From the NCBI GenBank assembly GCA_027062285.1, contig JAMOTL010000093.1, positions 1 to 34,521 on the forward strand: a stretch of DNA of 34,521 nucleotides, written 5' to 3'. The notes below the pieces were generated by a model. It saw nothing but the letters and a program-made list of their open reading frames with translations, made no database searches and had not been told where the DNA came from. The position numbers and the translations under genes were made by a program. This document shows positions 27,246 to 34,521 of this stretch, piece after piece (the first letter of the stretch is position 1; every line of letters begins with the position of its first letter). This DNA is from Nautiliaceae bacterium. GTDB taxonomy: Bacteria; Campylobacterota; Campylobacteria; Campylobacterales; Nautiliaceae.

Positions 27246-27541
27246 TAAATTTGAGTTTTTAGAAGTTCTTTATACGCATTAATGGCTTTATTTCTCACTT
27301 CAAGCATCATTTTCATTTTCATTTCGGCTTTTTGAATGGTAATACTCGCTTTTGCCAAATCTTCAACCTGACCGCTGGCAATTTCCGCTTCGGCAATCTC
27401 CGCTTTTTCCATTATTTTATTCGTCTCTTCCACTTCTTTTTTTAAAACTTCTGCAAAATCAAAATCTTTTGAATCTTTCGCTTTATTTAAATTTAATTGA
27501 GCTAAACTTCCCGCACTGCTTATTTTATTTATAAAAGCCAT
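27245..27541 (-). CDS. fliE: Flagellar hook-basal body protein FliE
   Basis: The 98-residue protein connects the MS ring to the rod. FAEVLKKEVEETNKIMEKAE and the C-terminal IQKAEMKMKMMLEVRNKAINAYKELLKTQI (split here as IQKAEMKMKM and EVRNKAINAYKELL) are typical. GGATAG precedes the ATG. It follows flgC by 4 bp. Confidence 0.97.
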   Translation of the reverse strand: MAFINKISSAGSLAQLNLNKAKDSKDFDFAEVLKKEVEETNKIMEKAEIAEAEIASGQVEDLAKASITIQKAEMKMKMMLEVRNKAINAYKELLKTQI

Positions 27542-27545
27542 TTTT

Positions 27546-28043
27546 CTATCCTTGTAATATGTTTATCGCATTTTGAGCCATTGATTTGGCACTTTGAAAA
27601 GCCGCTACATTTGCCTGATACGCCCGTGTCGCTTCTATTAAATCGGCCATTTCCACTACAGGATTAATATTGGGATACGCTACATATCCGTTAGCATCCG
27701 CATCAGGATTAGTAGGGTCGTATTTTAAAATGGGTTTTGAATCGTCTCTTACGATTTTATCTACAATTACAGTCTCAATAGGCGGCTTTGGCACTGCGTA
27801 ATCTTCTCCCGTTTCATCAAGCGGATTTTCATATTTATGAAATCTTGAATTTTTTTCTATTTCTTTATTTAGCTGCGTTTCAAAAGGCACCGCTTTAAAT
27901 ATGACTTCTTTTCTTCTGTAAGGTCCGCCCTCAGGCGTTCTTGTCGTATTGGCGTTTGCTATATTTTCCGATACGATATTGATTCTGAATCTCTGCGCCG
28001 AAAGCCCGTATCCCGAAATATCGAAACTATTCAAAAAAGCCAT
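27546..28043 (-). CDS. flgC: Flagellar basal-body rod protein FlgC
   Basis: The 165-residue rod protein has the N-terminal SAQRFRINIVSENIANANTT and the C-terminal NPVVEMADLIEATRAYQANV, the two heptad-rich ends that assemble axial proteins. GPYRRKEVIFKA is the standard FlgC core. AGGAGTG precedes the ATG. Confidence 0.98.
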   Translation of the reverse strand: MAFLNSFDISGYGLSAQRFRINIVSENIANANTTRTPEGGPYRRKEVIFKAVPFETQLNKEIEKNSRFHKYENPLDETGEDYAVPKPPIETVIVDKIVRDDSKPILKYDPTNPDADANGYVAYPNINPVVEMADLIEATRAYQANVAAFQSAKSMAQNAINILQG

Positions 28044-28052
28044 TTTTCACTC

Positions 28053-28481
28053 CTATATGTTTCTGCTTGAATCTATTACGGCTTTAAAAATTTCAATGTC
28101 TTTTCTAAGTGCTGCTATCGTAGCGTTATAAGCCATATTGTTTTTTGCCATTTCAGTAGTTTCAACATCGATATCTACGCTGTTACCGTCATTTCTTGCT
28201 AAATGTCCGTCTCTGTAGAAAACAACCGGTTTTAAAGCGTCTGTTTCGTTTTTTGGTTTTAAATGCCCCGGAGCCGTTACGGCAAGTTCAAGTTTTTTGC
28301 TTTTTTTACCGAAAGTTTTTTGAACTTCACTCTCAAGAGCATCTTCAAACCTGATGTCTTTCGGTCTGTAAAACGGCGTATCGGCGTTGGCTATATTTCC
28401 CGCAATCATATCCTGACGGATTTTTCTGTAATGAAGTGCTTTTTCCATTAAATTGAAACTTTTTGAAATTTCAAAAGCCAT
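28053..28481 (-). CDS. flgB: Flagellar basal-body rod protein FlgB
   Basis: The 142-residue rod protein begins MAFEISKSFNLMEKALHYRK and contains the axial motif DMIAGNIANADTPFYRPKDI and NSVDIDVETTEMAKN. I chose the ATG at 28479-28481, with AAAGG 7 nt before; the longer frame from 28487 would need a TTG two codons earlier. It is the first gene after a sigma-54 promoter. Confidence 0.97.
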   Translation of the reverse strand: MAFEISKSFNLMEKALHYRKIRQDMIAGNIANADTPFYRPKDIRFEDALESEVQKTFGKKSKKLELAVTAPGHLKPKNETDALKPVVFYRDGHLARNDGNSVDIDVETTEMAKNNMAYNATIAALRKDIEIFKAVIDSSRNI

Positions 28482-28504
28482 TTTCAAGCCTTTTTGTTAA
28501 TTCA

Positions 28505-28520
28505 AGCAAAAACCGTTCCG
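28505..28520 (-). promoter_or_regulatory. Sigma-54 promoter for flgB-flgC-fliE and downstream genes
   Basis: On the minus strand GGAACGGTTTTTGCTT has the -24 GG (28518-28519) and -12 GC (28506-28507) exactly 10 nt apart, and fits the Campylobacter consensus GGAA-N6-TTGCTT. Start of transcription would be near 28494, 13 nt before the flgB ATG. Flagellar rod genes are sigma-54 dependent in Campylobacter. Confidence 0.85.
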
Positions 28521-28569
28521 CAATTTTGGCAAAACTTCCTGACTTAAATATGATAAAATTTTAAATTAT

Positions 28570-28575
28570 TATACT
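28570..28575 (+). promoter_or_regulatory. Candidate -10 for ftsW-murG-lpxL
   Basis: TATACT lies 15 bp before the ftsW TTG start. The -35 is not clear. A second AT-rich possibility (TATGATAAAAT) lies near 28550. The region is shared with the divergent sigma-54 promoter. Confidence 0.4.
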
Positions 28576-28590
28576 TTATAAAGGAACTTA

Positions 28591-29739
28591 TTGCAAAAAG
28601 TAGATACTTTAATTTTTATAATAGTTGCCATTCTTATGCTGATAGGAGCAGTATTTTCTTACTCGTTACCTGTTTTTTTAGAAATGAAAAAACACTTAAG
28701 CGAGTATCATTTTTTCGGTAGATATTTAATTTTTGCAGCCTTAGGATTTGCGTGGATGTATTTTCTCTCGCGCCTTGACCCGGAAAAATGGTTCAATATT
28801 ATAGGTTTTGCTATATTAATGACATCCGGAATATTAGTAATAATACTTCCCTTTTTGCCCGAAAGTATAGCTCCCGTAATTAACGGAGCTAAAAGATGGA
28901 TAAAAATCGGTTTCTTAAAATTTTCTCCGGTTGAATTTTTTAAAATAGGAGTTGTTTTTTTTCTTGCGTGGTCTTTTACCAGAAAAATAAATAAAATAAA
29001 AACATCTAAAACCTTAAAAGATGATTTCTTAACCTTATTTCCTTATTTGGTGCTTTTCGGAATGTTTTGGACTTTTATATCCCTGCTCCTCTCTGATTTA
29101 GGACAGGTTGTAGTTATGCTTTTATTATTTATCATTTTGTTGATAGGTGCAGGCGGAAGAGGAAAGACTCTGGGACTTATCGGACTTTTAGGTATAGTGA
29201 TTGCTGTTATAGCCATTATGTCGAAACCTTACAGGCTTGCCCGGATAGAAAACTGGCTATATACTATGAGCTCAAACTTTTTTCAAAAACCGATAGTTGA
29301 AGGCTCTATAGCAAATTACGGACAGGTAATTCAGTCCATGAACGCAATTCATCACGGAGGAATTTTTGGAAAGGGAATCGGAAACGGAGTTTTTAAACTC
29401 GGATATTTAAGCGACGTTCATACAGACTTCGTACTCGCAGGTATTGCGGAAGAAGCGGGATTAATAGGTATAACGATAATTTTCGGGTTATTTGCCGTGC
29501 TCTTATACAGGATTTTCAAAATATCCAATAGAAGCGAAAAAAAAGAGTATCAGTTATTTGCTCTTGGTATAGGCGCTCTTATAGGAATCCAGTTTTTATT
29601 AAACGGTCTTGGTATTACTTCACTTTTTCCGCTAAAAGGACTAACGGTTCCGTTTTTGAGTTATGGAGGAAGCTCACTTATGGCATTTGCTACGGCAATA
29701 GGAATGGTACTGATGATTAGCAAAAAGGCAAAAATATGA
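28591..29739 (+). CDS. ftsW: Peptidoglycan glycosyltransferase FtsW
   Basis: The 382-residue SEDS protein has about ten membrane helices. It shows NGAKRWIKIGFLKFSPVEFFK (first part of the SEDS signature), the VHTDFVLAGIAEEAGLIG motif and PFLSYGGSSLMAFATAIGM at the C-terminus. FtsW rather than RodA is inferred from murG directly downstream and ftsI-type gene nearby. The start codon is TTG at 28591, with AAAGGA 6 nt before; the first in-frame ATG is inside the first membrane helix. Its stop overlaps murG as ATGA. Confidence 0.92.
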   Translation: MQKVDTLIFIIVAILMLIGAVFSYSLPVFLEMKKHLSEYHFFGRYLIFAALGFAWMYFLSRLDPEKWFNIIGFAILMTSGILVIILPFLPESIAPVINGAKRWIKIGFLKFSPVEFFKIGVVFFLAWSFTRKINKIKTSKTLKDDFLTLFPYLVLFGMFWTFISLLLSDLGQVVVMLLLFIILLIGAGGRGKTLGLIGLLGIVIAVIAIMSKPYRLARIENWLYTMSSNFFQKPIVEGSIANYGQVIQSMNAIHHGGIFGKGIGNGVFKLGYLSDVHTDFVLAGIAEEAGLIGITIIFGLFAVLLYRIFKISNRSEKKEYQLFALGIGALIGIQFLLNGLGITSLFPLKGLTVPFLSYGGSSLMAFATAIGMVLMISKKAKI

Positions 29740-30749
29740 TAGCTATTACCGGCGGCGGTACCGGAGGACATCTCAAAATCGCTAAAGTTATAAAAGAAGA
29801 ATTGAATAAAAAAGAAATAAAACCTATATACATAGGCTCTACAAAAGGAGCGGACAGGGAATGGTTTGAAAATGACGCAGGGTTTGAGAAGTGCTATTTT
29901 TTAAATTCTGAGGGAGTTGTAAACAAAAAAGGTATTGGTAAAGTGTCATCACTTTTTAATATCTTAAAACTCTCCTTTGAGGCTAAAAAGATATTAAAAA
30001 AACATAATATAAAAGCCGTTTTCAGCGTCGGTGGATATAGCGCAGCTCCTGCAAGTTTTGGGGCAATTCTATCAAACATTCCACTTTTTATCCACGAACA
30101 AAACGCTCACATAGGTTCACTTAATAAAATTCTAAAACCTTTTTCAAAAAAATTCTTCAATACTTTCCTCTATGATGACCCTTACCCAGTAGAAGATATA
30201 TTTTTTGAGACGGCTAGAGTTAGAAATGAGCTAAAAACCGTCATTTTCCTTGGAGGCAGCCAGGGGGCCGTTGCTATAAACGATCTTGCTATAAATATAG
30301 CTGAGGAGCTTGACAAACGAGGAATAAAAATCATCCATCAGACAGGAAAAAAAGATTTTCAGAGAGTAAAAAACTTTTACCAATCAAAAGGAATTGATGC
30401 TGAAGTGTTTGATTTTGATAAAAGCCTCATAGAAAAAATAAAAAAAGCCGATTTTGCTATCTCGCGAGCGGGAGCATCGACTCTTTTTGAACTTGCGGCA
30501 AACCAAATACCGACTCTTTTTATTCCCTACCCTTACGCCGTAGGAGACCATCAATACCACAACGCAAAATTTTTAGCGGACAAAAACGCTGGATTTGCAA
30601 TAAGACAAAACAAAATCACCCCAAAAAAAGTATTAGATATAATATTTGATGCCAAATTAACTGATATTTCACTAAACTTAAGTAAAATCAACCAAAAAAA
30701 CGGAGCTAAAATGATAGTCGACAGGATTTTAAATGTATTATCTGTTTAG
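29736..30749 (+). CDS. murG: UDP-GlcNAc:lipid-linked N-acetylmuramoyl-peptide GlcNAc transferase
   Basis: Makes lipid II from lipid I at the inner face of the membrane. The 337-residue GT-B protein begins with GGGTGGHLKIAKVI (the glycine-rich GGTGGH loop), then VFSVGGYSAAPASFG, HEQNAHIGSLNK, and the UDP-GlcNAc-binding SRAGASTLFELAANQIPTLF and PYPYAVGDHQYHNA. All conserved regions are present. It overlaps the acyltransferase by 17 bp. Confidence 0.96.
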   Translation: MIAITGGGTGGHLKIAKVIKEELNKKEIKPIYIGSTKGADREWFENDAGFEKCYFLNSEGVVNKKGIGKVSSLFNILKLSFEAKKILKKHNIKAVFSVGGYSAAPASFGAILSNIPLFIHEQNAHIGSLNKILKPFSKKFFNTFLYDDPYPVEDIFFETARVRNELKTVIFLGGSQGAVAINDLAINIAEELDKRGIKIIHQTGKKDFQRVKNFYQSKGIDAEVFDFDKSLIEKIKKADFAISRAGASTLFELAANQIPTLFIPYPYAVGDHQYHNAKFLADKNAGFAIRQNKITPKKVLDIIFDAKLTDISLNLSKINQKNGAKMIVDRILNVLSV

Positions 30750-31572
30750 AATATTCTATGCGCTCGCTTCAATCAAAATGTTAAGCAAATTATGGTGGAT
30801 AATATATCACCTTGACTTTTTCCGAAAACCAATAGTTTTAAAAAACCTTAATATTGCTTTTCCGGAAAAATCTAAAAAAGAAAAAACAAAAATTGCTAAA
30901 AACACATATAAAAATTTTCTGACTTTTTTTGAAGATACGATTGAATTTAAAAAAAATCCTAAAAAACTTGATGAAATAGAGGTAATCGGAGAAGAATATA
31001 TCTTAAATGCCCTCAAATCCGAAAAACCTATTATTTTGGTAACTGCTCATTTTGGAAACTGGGAAATCAGCCCGAAATTTATAGTCAGAAGATACAAAAA
31101 ACCGATGGCGGTTATTATGAGAGAAATAGAAAACCCTAAAATAAATAAATTTTTCAAAAGAATCAGAGGAAATGAAGATATAAAACTTATAAACAAAAAA
31201 AGAAGCTCCAGGGAAATAATAAAATCACTTCTTCGTGAAAAAAGAATTTTAGGAGTGCTTATAGACCAAAGAACAGTAAATAAAGACGCTCCGAAAGTTG
31301 ATTTTTTTATACCGACTAAATTCAATCCCGCCGTATCAAAACTTGCAAAAACCACAAAAGCCATCGTGATTCCCGGATTCAGCTACAAAAAAAACGGTAA
31401 GTATGTAATAGAATTCAAACCATCAAAAGAATTTAAAAATACGAACACCATTGAAAGCTTTACCAAGTGGCAGGCGGACGTAATTAAAGATATGATTAAA
31501 AACCATCCCGACCAGTACTATTGGTTTCATAATAGGTGGAAGAATAAAGTTTCACCAAAACCGCACTTATAA
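30733..31572 (+). CDS. LpxL/HtrB-family lipid A late acyltransferase
   Basis: The 279-residue protein has one N-terminal membrane segment and the catalytic HX4E motif (H106-FGNW-E111) in LVTAHFGNWE. LGVLIDQR and the C-terminal HPDQYYWFHNRWKNK are family hallmarks. It adds a secondary acyl chain to Kdo-lipid A. The choice between LpxL and other members cannot be made here. AGGA precedes the ATG by 6 nt. The 3' end overlaps the opposite-strand O-antigen-ligase-like gene by 77 bp. Confidence 0.9.
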   Translation: MYYLFRIFYALASIKMLSKLWWIIYHLDFFRKPIVLKNLNIAFPEKSKKEKTKIAKNTYKNFLTFFEDTIEFKKNPKKLDEIEVIGEEYILNALKSEKPIILVTAHFGNWEISPKFIVRRYKKPMAVIMREIENPKINKFFKRIRGNEDIKLINKKRSSREIIKSLLREKRILGVLIDQRTVNKDAPKVDFFIPTKFNPAVSKLAKTTKAIVIPGFSYKKNGKYVIEFKPSKEFKNTNTIESFTKWQADVIKDMIKNHPDQYYWFHNRWKNKVSPKPHL

Positions 31573-32809
31573 ATAAAAACAATATATAAGGCTTAGGCCG
31601 ATACAGCATAACATCGGCTATAAAAGAAAAAGCAAATATTGCTATAATCCCTACTGTCAAAGGAATTGGAGAGTATTTATATAAATAAACAAAATATAAA
31701 ATAATTAATAAAAATGCCATTATCCCTCCGTCAATCCATAGTTGTAAATATTGATTATGCAAATGTTTTACAATTTTAATCGCTTTATATATATTTTTAT
31801 CTTGTTTTGCATATTCAAAAAAACTTTTTTTTGCTTCTCCAGCTCCTAATCCGAATAAAAAGTTTTTAGGCTCTTTTAAAATTTCTATACTCATTTTATC
31901 TATACCTATTCTTACTCCCCATGAAGTATTATAATTATTTTCCATCCATACTTTTTCGATATTGTTTACACCCTTGTTAATTCTATTTTTAAATATTGGA
32001 CTAAAGTAATAAGCTCCTATAAATACTGTGATTAATAACATAATAGAACCAATTATATACTTAAGTTTTTTATATTTTAAAGTTATATAAACAATTATTC
32101 CCAAAAAAAATGCTAATTGACCAGTTCTTCCTCCATTGATGAATAAATTAATTGTCGCACTTATTAAAAATATTATTGCTAAAATTTTAAGCAAACCGTT
32201 AAAATTTTTTAAATTATCAAGAATAATTAAAATCGACACGGCTAAAAATAACGAATAAAACGTATGATGCATAAAAGGAGAAGGGTCATAATATTTCACC
32301 CCTCTTGAAAGTAATCCTAAATTTTTGAAAAAATTAATATCTATTAAATGAAAAAATATTAAATAACTAACAATTTCATTAAAAAACATTCCTAATAAAA
32401 ATGCGCTTAAAATTTTTTTAACATTAACTTCTGAAGTAATCAATATCAAGAATAGACTATTTAACCACAAAAAATGTTTAAAAATAAACTGATATTCGTT
32501 TTTATATCCGCTGCTTACTAAAAATCCATTTGTACTTGAACTACTTAATAAGGTAGAAACTGCTAATATAAAAGGAATTAAATAAATAATCCATATCAAT
32601 TTATTATTTTTTATTTTTTTAAATTTAAATTCCCAGTTTCCTTCTATAATCCAGCAAAGTATCAAGATACCTAATAAAATATTAGCAGCAGCCAAAGATA
32701 TAGGAAAAATAAAAGCAAAAATTATTAATAAAAAATTTTTTACTTTAGTACAAAAATTCAAGATATTTTTTGCCGACGTTTTCAAGTTTATACTTTTCAA
32801 TATACTCAT
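31496..32809 (-). CDS. O-antigen ligase/polymerase-like membrane protein
   Basis: The 437-residue protein has about 11-12 membrane helices. The Wzy_C signature is visible as INLFINGGRTGQLAFFLGI, and the periplasmic loop ends with KHLHNQYLQLWIDGG, the conserved 'HN.yLq' histidine region of WaaL. This suggests transfer of a finished glycan to lipid A core, though polymerases share the fold. The ATG at 32807-32809 lies 65 bp inside the upstream glycosyltransferase; AAGG touches it directly, so a TTG 17 codons later is a possible alternative. The 3' end overlaps the acyltransferase gene on the other strand. Confidence 0.85.
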   Translation of the reverse strand: MSILKSINLKTSAKNILNFCTKVKNFLLIIFAFIFPISLAAANILLGILILCWIIEGNWEFKFKKIKNNKLIWIIYLIPFILAVSTLLSSSSTNGFLVSSGYKNEYQFIFKHFLWLNSLFLILITSEVNVKKILSAFLLGMFFNEIVSYLIFFHLIDINFFKNLGLLSRGVKYYDPSPFMHHTFYSLFLAVSILIILDNLKNFNGLLKILAIIFLISATINLFINGGRTGQLAFFLGIIVYITLKYKKLKYIIGSIMLLITVFIGAYYFSPIFKNRINKGVNNIEKVWMENNYNTSWGVRIGIDKMSIEILKEPKNFLFGLGAGEAKKSFFEYAKQDKNIYKAIKIVKHLHNQYLQLWIDGGIMAFLLIILYFVYLYKYSPIPLTVGIIAIFAFSFIADVMLYRPKPYILFLFISAVLVKLYSSTYYETNSTGRDGF

Positions 32810-33773
32810 CCTTTATTTCAGGGTAATTTTCCAATGCTTTATAAATTTTTTCAGCTAAAATATCAACTCTATTTAAAGGCACTAAAAATTCACTTAATTC
32901 TTCAGTTAATATTTCATTAGGACCGCACTTTATATCAGTAGCAACTACCGGAGTATTTAAAATCAATGATTCTATAATTACTGTTGGTAATGCTTCAAAT
33001 TTTGAAGGATGGACTAAAAGAGAAGCGTTTTTAATATAAGAATATGGATTTTGTTGCCATCCCAAAAATTTAACTTTCTTTTCTATACCTAATTTTTTTG
33101 CAAGCTTTTGTAAATTTTCTTTTTCTTCTCCATCTCCTAACAACCAAAGTTCTTTGTCTATCCCGCTAACAGCATATGCTTTTAATAAATAATCATAATT
33201 TTTATTTTTCTCCAATCTTCCTACACCTAAAATATAATTACCTTTTATATTAAATTTATTAGATTTATTTTTAATCTCCTCAAAATCAAAAGCATTAGGA
33301 ATAATAAAATATTGAGCGTTTATATTAAACTTTTTTATAAAACTCTCTTTGGAACAGTTATTAAATAAAACTATTTTTTTATCGGTAAAAATTTTCTTAA
33401 ATTTACTCTTTTGTTTAAAATGAAACCATTTAAATTTATTTTGCAAAATTCTACCCTGATGAATAACATATAAATCATTAAGGGGTTTATTCTTTGAAAA
33501 AGAAGATAAAAGAAAACTTGTACGAAGATTATTAGCAATAACCAAATCAAAGTTAAATTTTTTAAATTTATCATTAAAAATTTTTATTTGTTCTTTTTTT
33601 ATATCTGTATTAATCGGATGTATATATTCATTTTCTTTTATATTGGTTTTCCCAACAGGAAAAAGATGAACTTCTATTCCTTTTTTTTCAAAAAACTTTT
33701 TTAAATGCTTTATAGCAACATTAACACCTCCAGGAGATTCTAAATTTGGTCCAAGCATAGCTACTTTTTTCAT
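32745..33773 (-). CDS. Family 4 (GT-B) glycosyltransferase
   Basis: The 342-residue protein has LGPNLESPGGVNVAIKHLKKFF at the start (written here in two parts, LGPNLESPGG and VNVAIKHL), ILGVGRLEKNKNYDYLLKA, and LLVHPSKFEALPTVIIES with the EX7E motif of GT4 retaining enzymes. Likely adds a sugar to lipopolysaccharide core or O-chain. AGAGGA precedes the ATG. An A8 run at 33681-33688 lies early in the frame. The specificity is not readable. Confidence 0.9.
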   Translation of the reverse strand: MKKVAMLGPNLESPGGVNVAIKHLKKFFEKKGIEVHLFPVGKTNIKENEYIHPINTDIKKEQIKIFNDKFKKFNFDLVIANNLRTSFLLSSFSKNKPLNDLYVIHQGRILQNKFKWFHFKQKSKFKKIFTDKKIVLFNNCSKESFIKKFNINAQYFIIPNAFDFEEIKNKSNKFNIKGNYILGVGRLEKNKNYDYLLKAYAVSGIDKELWLLGDGEEKENLQKLAKKLGIEKKVKFLGWQQNPYSYIKNASLLVHPSKFEALPTVIIESLILNTPVVATDIKCGPNEILTEELSEFLVPLNRVDILAEKIYKALENYPEIKDEYIEKYKLENVGKKYLEFLY

Positions 33774-33815
33774 TTTTTCCTCTTTAAGTTATAATTCTAT
33801 ATAAAAAAGGTTTAT
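33774..33815. promoter_or_regulatory. Short divergent promoter region
   Basis: Only 42 bp separate two divergent starts. On the plus strand TATAAT (33790-33795) is a good -10 with a 14-nt leader and AAAAGG. The minus-strand promoter must overlap it; a TAGAAT-like element is possible. No clear -35 is seen on either strand. Confidence 0.45.
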
Positions 33816-34521
33816 ATGGATATATTATTTATAGCTCACAATAATCACCAAGAAAAATATTTTAATATTCTAGCAGAAAATCTTCCTTTTTCTTCAAAAG
33901 TAATAAGGGCTAAATTTTCATTTTGCAATGCCTCAAAGATTGATTTAAGTAAAAAGTTTGAAGAATTACACAACAAATATTCGGGTTTAAGGCTTAATCT
34001 TTATAAAAAGTACCTTCAAATGGAAAGCCGTTTGATTTACTGTGAATACAAAAAAATAATAAAAAAATACAACCCGAGACTCATAGGTATCTGGAACGGA
34101 ATAAAATACCCTCAGTTTATTATCAACGAATTCGATGTAAAAAAAATCTATTTTGAAAACGGCTTTTTACCGGATACTACCCAAGCCGACTGTAAAGGAG
34201 TAAACGCTCTAAATTCTGTCCCAAGGGATAAAAGCTTTTATGAAAATCTTGAATATTATAAAAAGCCTCTGCCAAAAGAGCTGATTCCCCGCGCCCCCGT
34301 TAAAAAGCTTGAAGGTAATGAGCTTGATTTAAATAGAAAATACATCTTTATTCCACTTCAGGTAAATTATGACTCTCAAATTATATATTTTTCCCCTTGG
34401 ATAAAATCAATGCAGCAATTTTTTGAAATTATTAATTCAATTGCCAATGAGTTTGATTTTGATTTTATATTCAAAGCACACCCGAGTGACAGGGTTACAA
34501 GCTACGAAAATTTAATAAAAA
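33816..34521 (+). CDS. Capsule polysaccharide biosynthesis-type protein (3' end outside window)
   Basis: An open frame from the ATG at 33816 runs to the right edge (235 complete codons, no stop). AAAAGG lies 5 nt before the ATG. The segment IYFENGFLPDTTQADCKGVN followed by ALNSVPRDKSFY resembles proteins of the Capsule_synth group (KpsC/KpsS-like, linked to Kdo transfer). YIFIPLQVNYDSQ and DFIFKAHPSDR fit the second GT-B domain of that group. I recognise the pattern but cannot name the enzyme. It is divergent from the glycosyltransferase and continues the lipopolysaccharide theme. Confidence 0.75.
   Translation, partial: MDILFIAHNNHQEKYFNILAENLPFSSKVIRAKFSFCNASKIDLSKKFEELHNKYSGLRLNLYKKYLQMESRLIYCEYKKIIKKYNPRLIGIWNGIKYPQFIINEFDVKKIYFENGFLPDTTQADCKGVNALNSVPRDKSFYENLEYYKKPLPKELIPRAPVKKLEGNELDLNRKYIFIPLQVNYDSQIIYFSPWIKSMQQFFEIINSIANEFDFDFIFKAHPSDRVTSYENLIK

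Noticed and set aside
33681-33688. A8/T8 run in the GT4 gene as a phase-variation tract
   Set aside because: Runs of this length are common by chance in such AT-rich DNA, and no long poly-G tract of the Campylobacter kind is present.

Overview
The window looks like the chromosome of a low-GC member of Campylobacterota (Epsilonproteobacteria), probably a Nautiliales-type vent organism. This rests on gene order, not on a database search: panD-ybaB-PDZ protein-ispA-tkt, nifU-like-small gene-murE, and flgB-flgC-fliE-penicillin-binding protein are arrangements I know from Campylobacter and Helicobacter relatives. No rRNA, tRNA, transposase, prophage or CRISPR array was seen.

Layout. (1) 1-6074, minus strand: a surface-polysaccharide block. 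It holds a Wzy/O-antigen-ligase-like membrane protein cut by the left edge, a family 2 glycosyltransferase, UDP-galactopyranose mutase, a Wzx flippase, GalU and GalE. Together these suggest a glycan containing galactofuranose. (2) 6071-15765, minus: a dense housekeeping run (lipoprotein, Sua5/YrdC-like, FliJ-like, purA, hisZ-like, class V aminotransferase, tkt, a HepT/MntA toxin-antitoxin pair, ispA, PDZ protein, ybaB, panD, thioredoxin-like ferredoxin). (3) 15823-20990, minus: macro-domain protein, murE, a small unknown gene, a NifU-like protein, then rplQ-rpoA-rpsD-rpsK-rpsM-rpmJ behind a structured leader and a sigma-70 promoter. (4) 21224-23051, minus: an NCS2 purine permease and an Hsp20 chaperone with a strong promoter that carries a perfect palindrome. 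(5) 23137-28481, minus: AsmA-like protein, MscS channel, FtsI-type penicillin-binding protein, fliE, flgC and flgB behind a good sigma-54 promoter. (6) 28591-31572, plus: ftsW, murG and an LpxL/HtrB acyltransferase. (7) 31496-34521: a second O-antigen-ligase-like protein and a family 4 glycosyltransferase (minus), then a capsule-type gene (plus) cut by the right edge.

From 20990 to the left edge about 27 genes share one strand. Only one gap there exceeds 15 bp (57 bp at 15766-15822), and many junctions are ATGA or TAATG overlaps, so translation is probably widely coupled.

Most unusual points: a 27-bp in-frame tandem repeat inside the Wzy-like gene, encoding a lysine-rich nine-residue unit in the predicted periplasmic loop; a HepT toxin whose motif histidine is tyrosine, locked by overlaps between ispA and tkt; a perfect 20-bp palindrome filling the hsp20 promoter spacer; and a cell-division transpeptidase gene placed in a sigma-54 flagellar rod operon.
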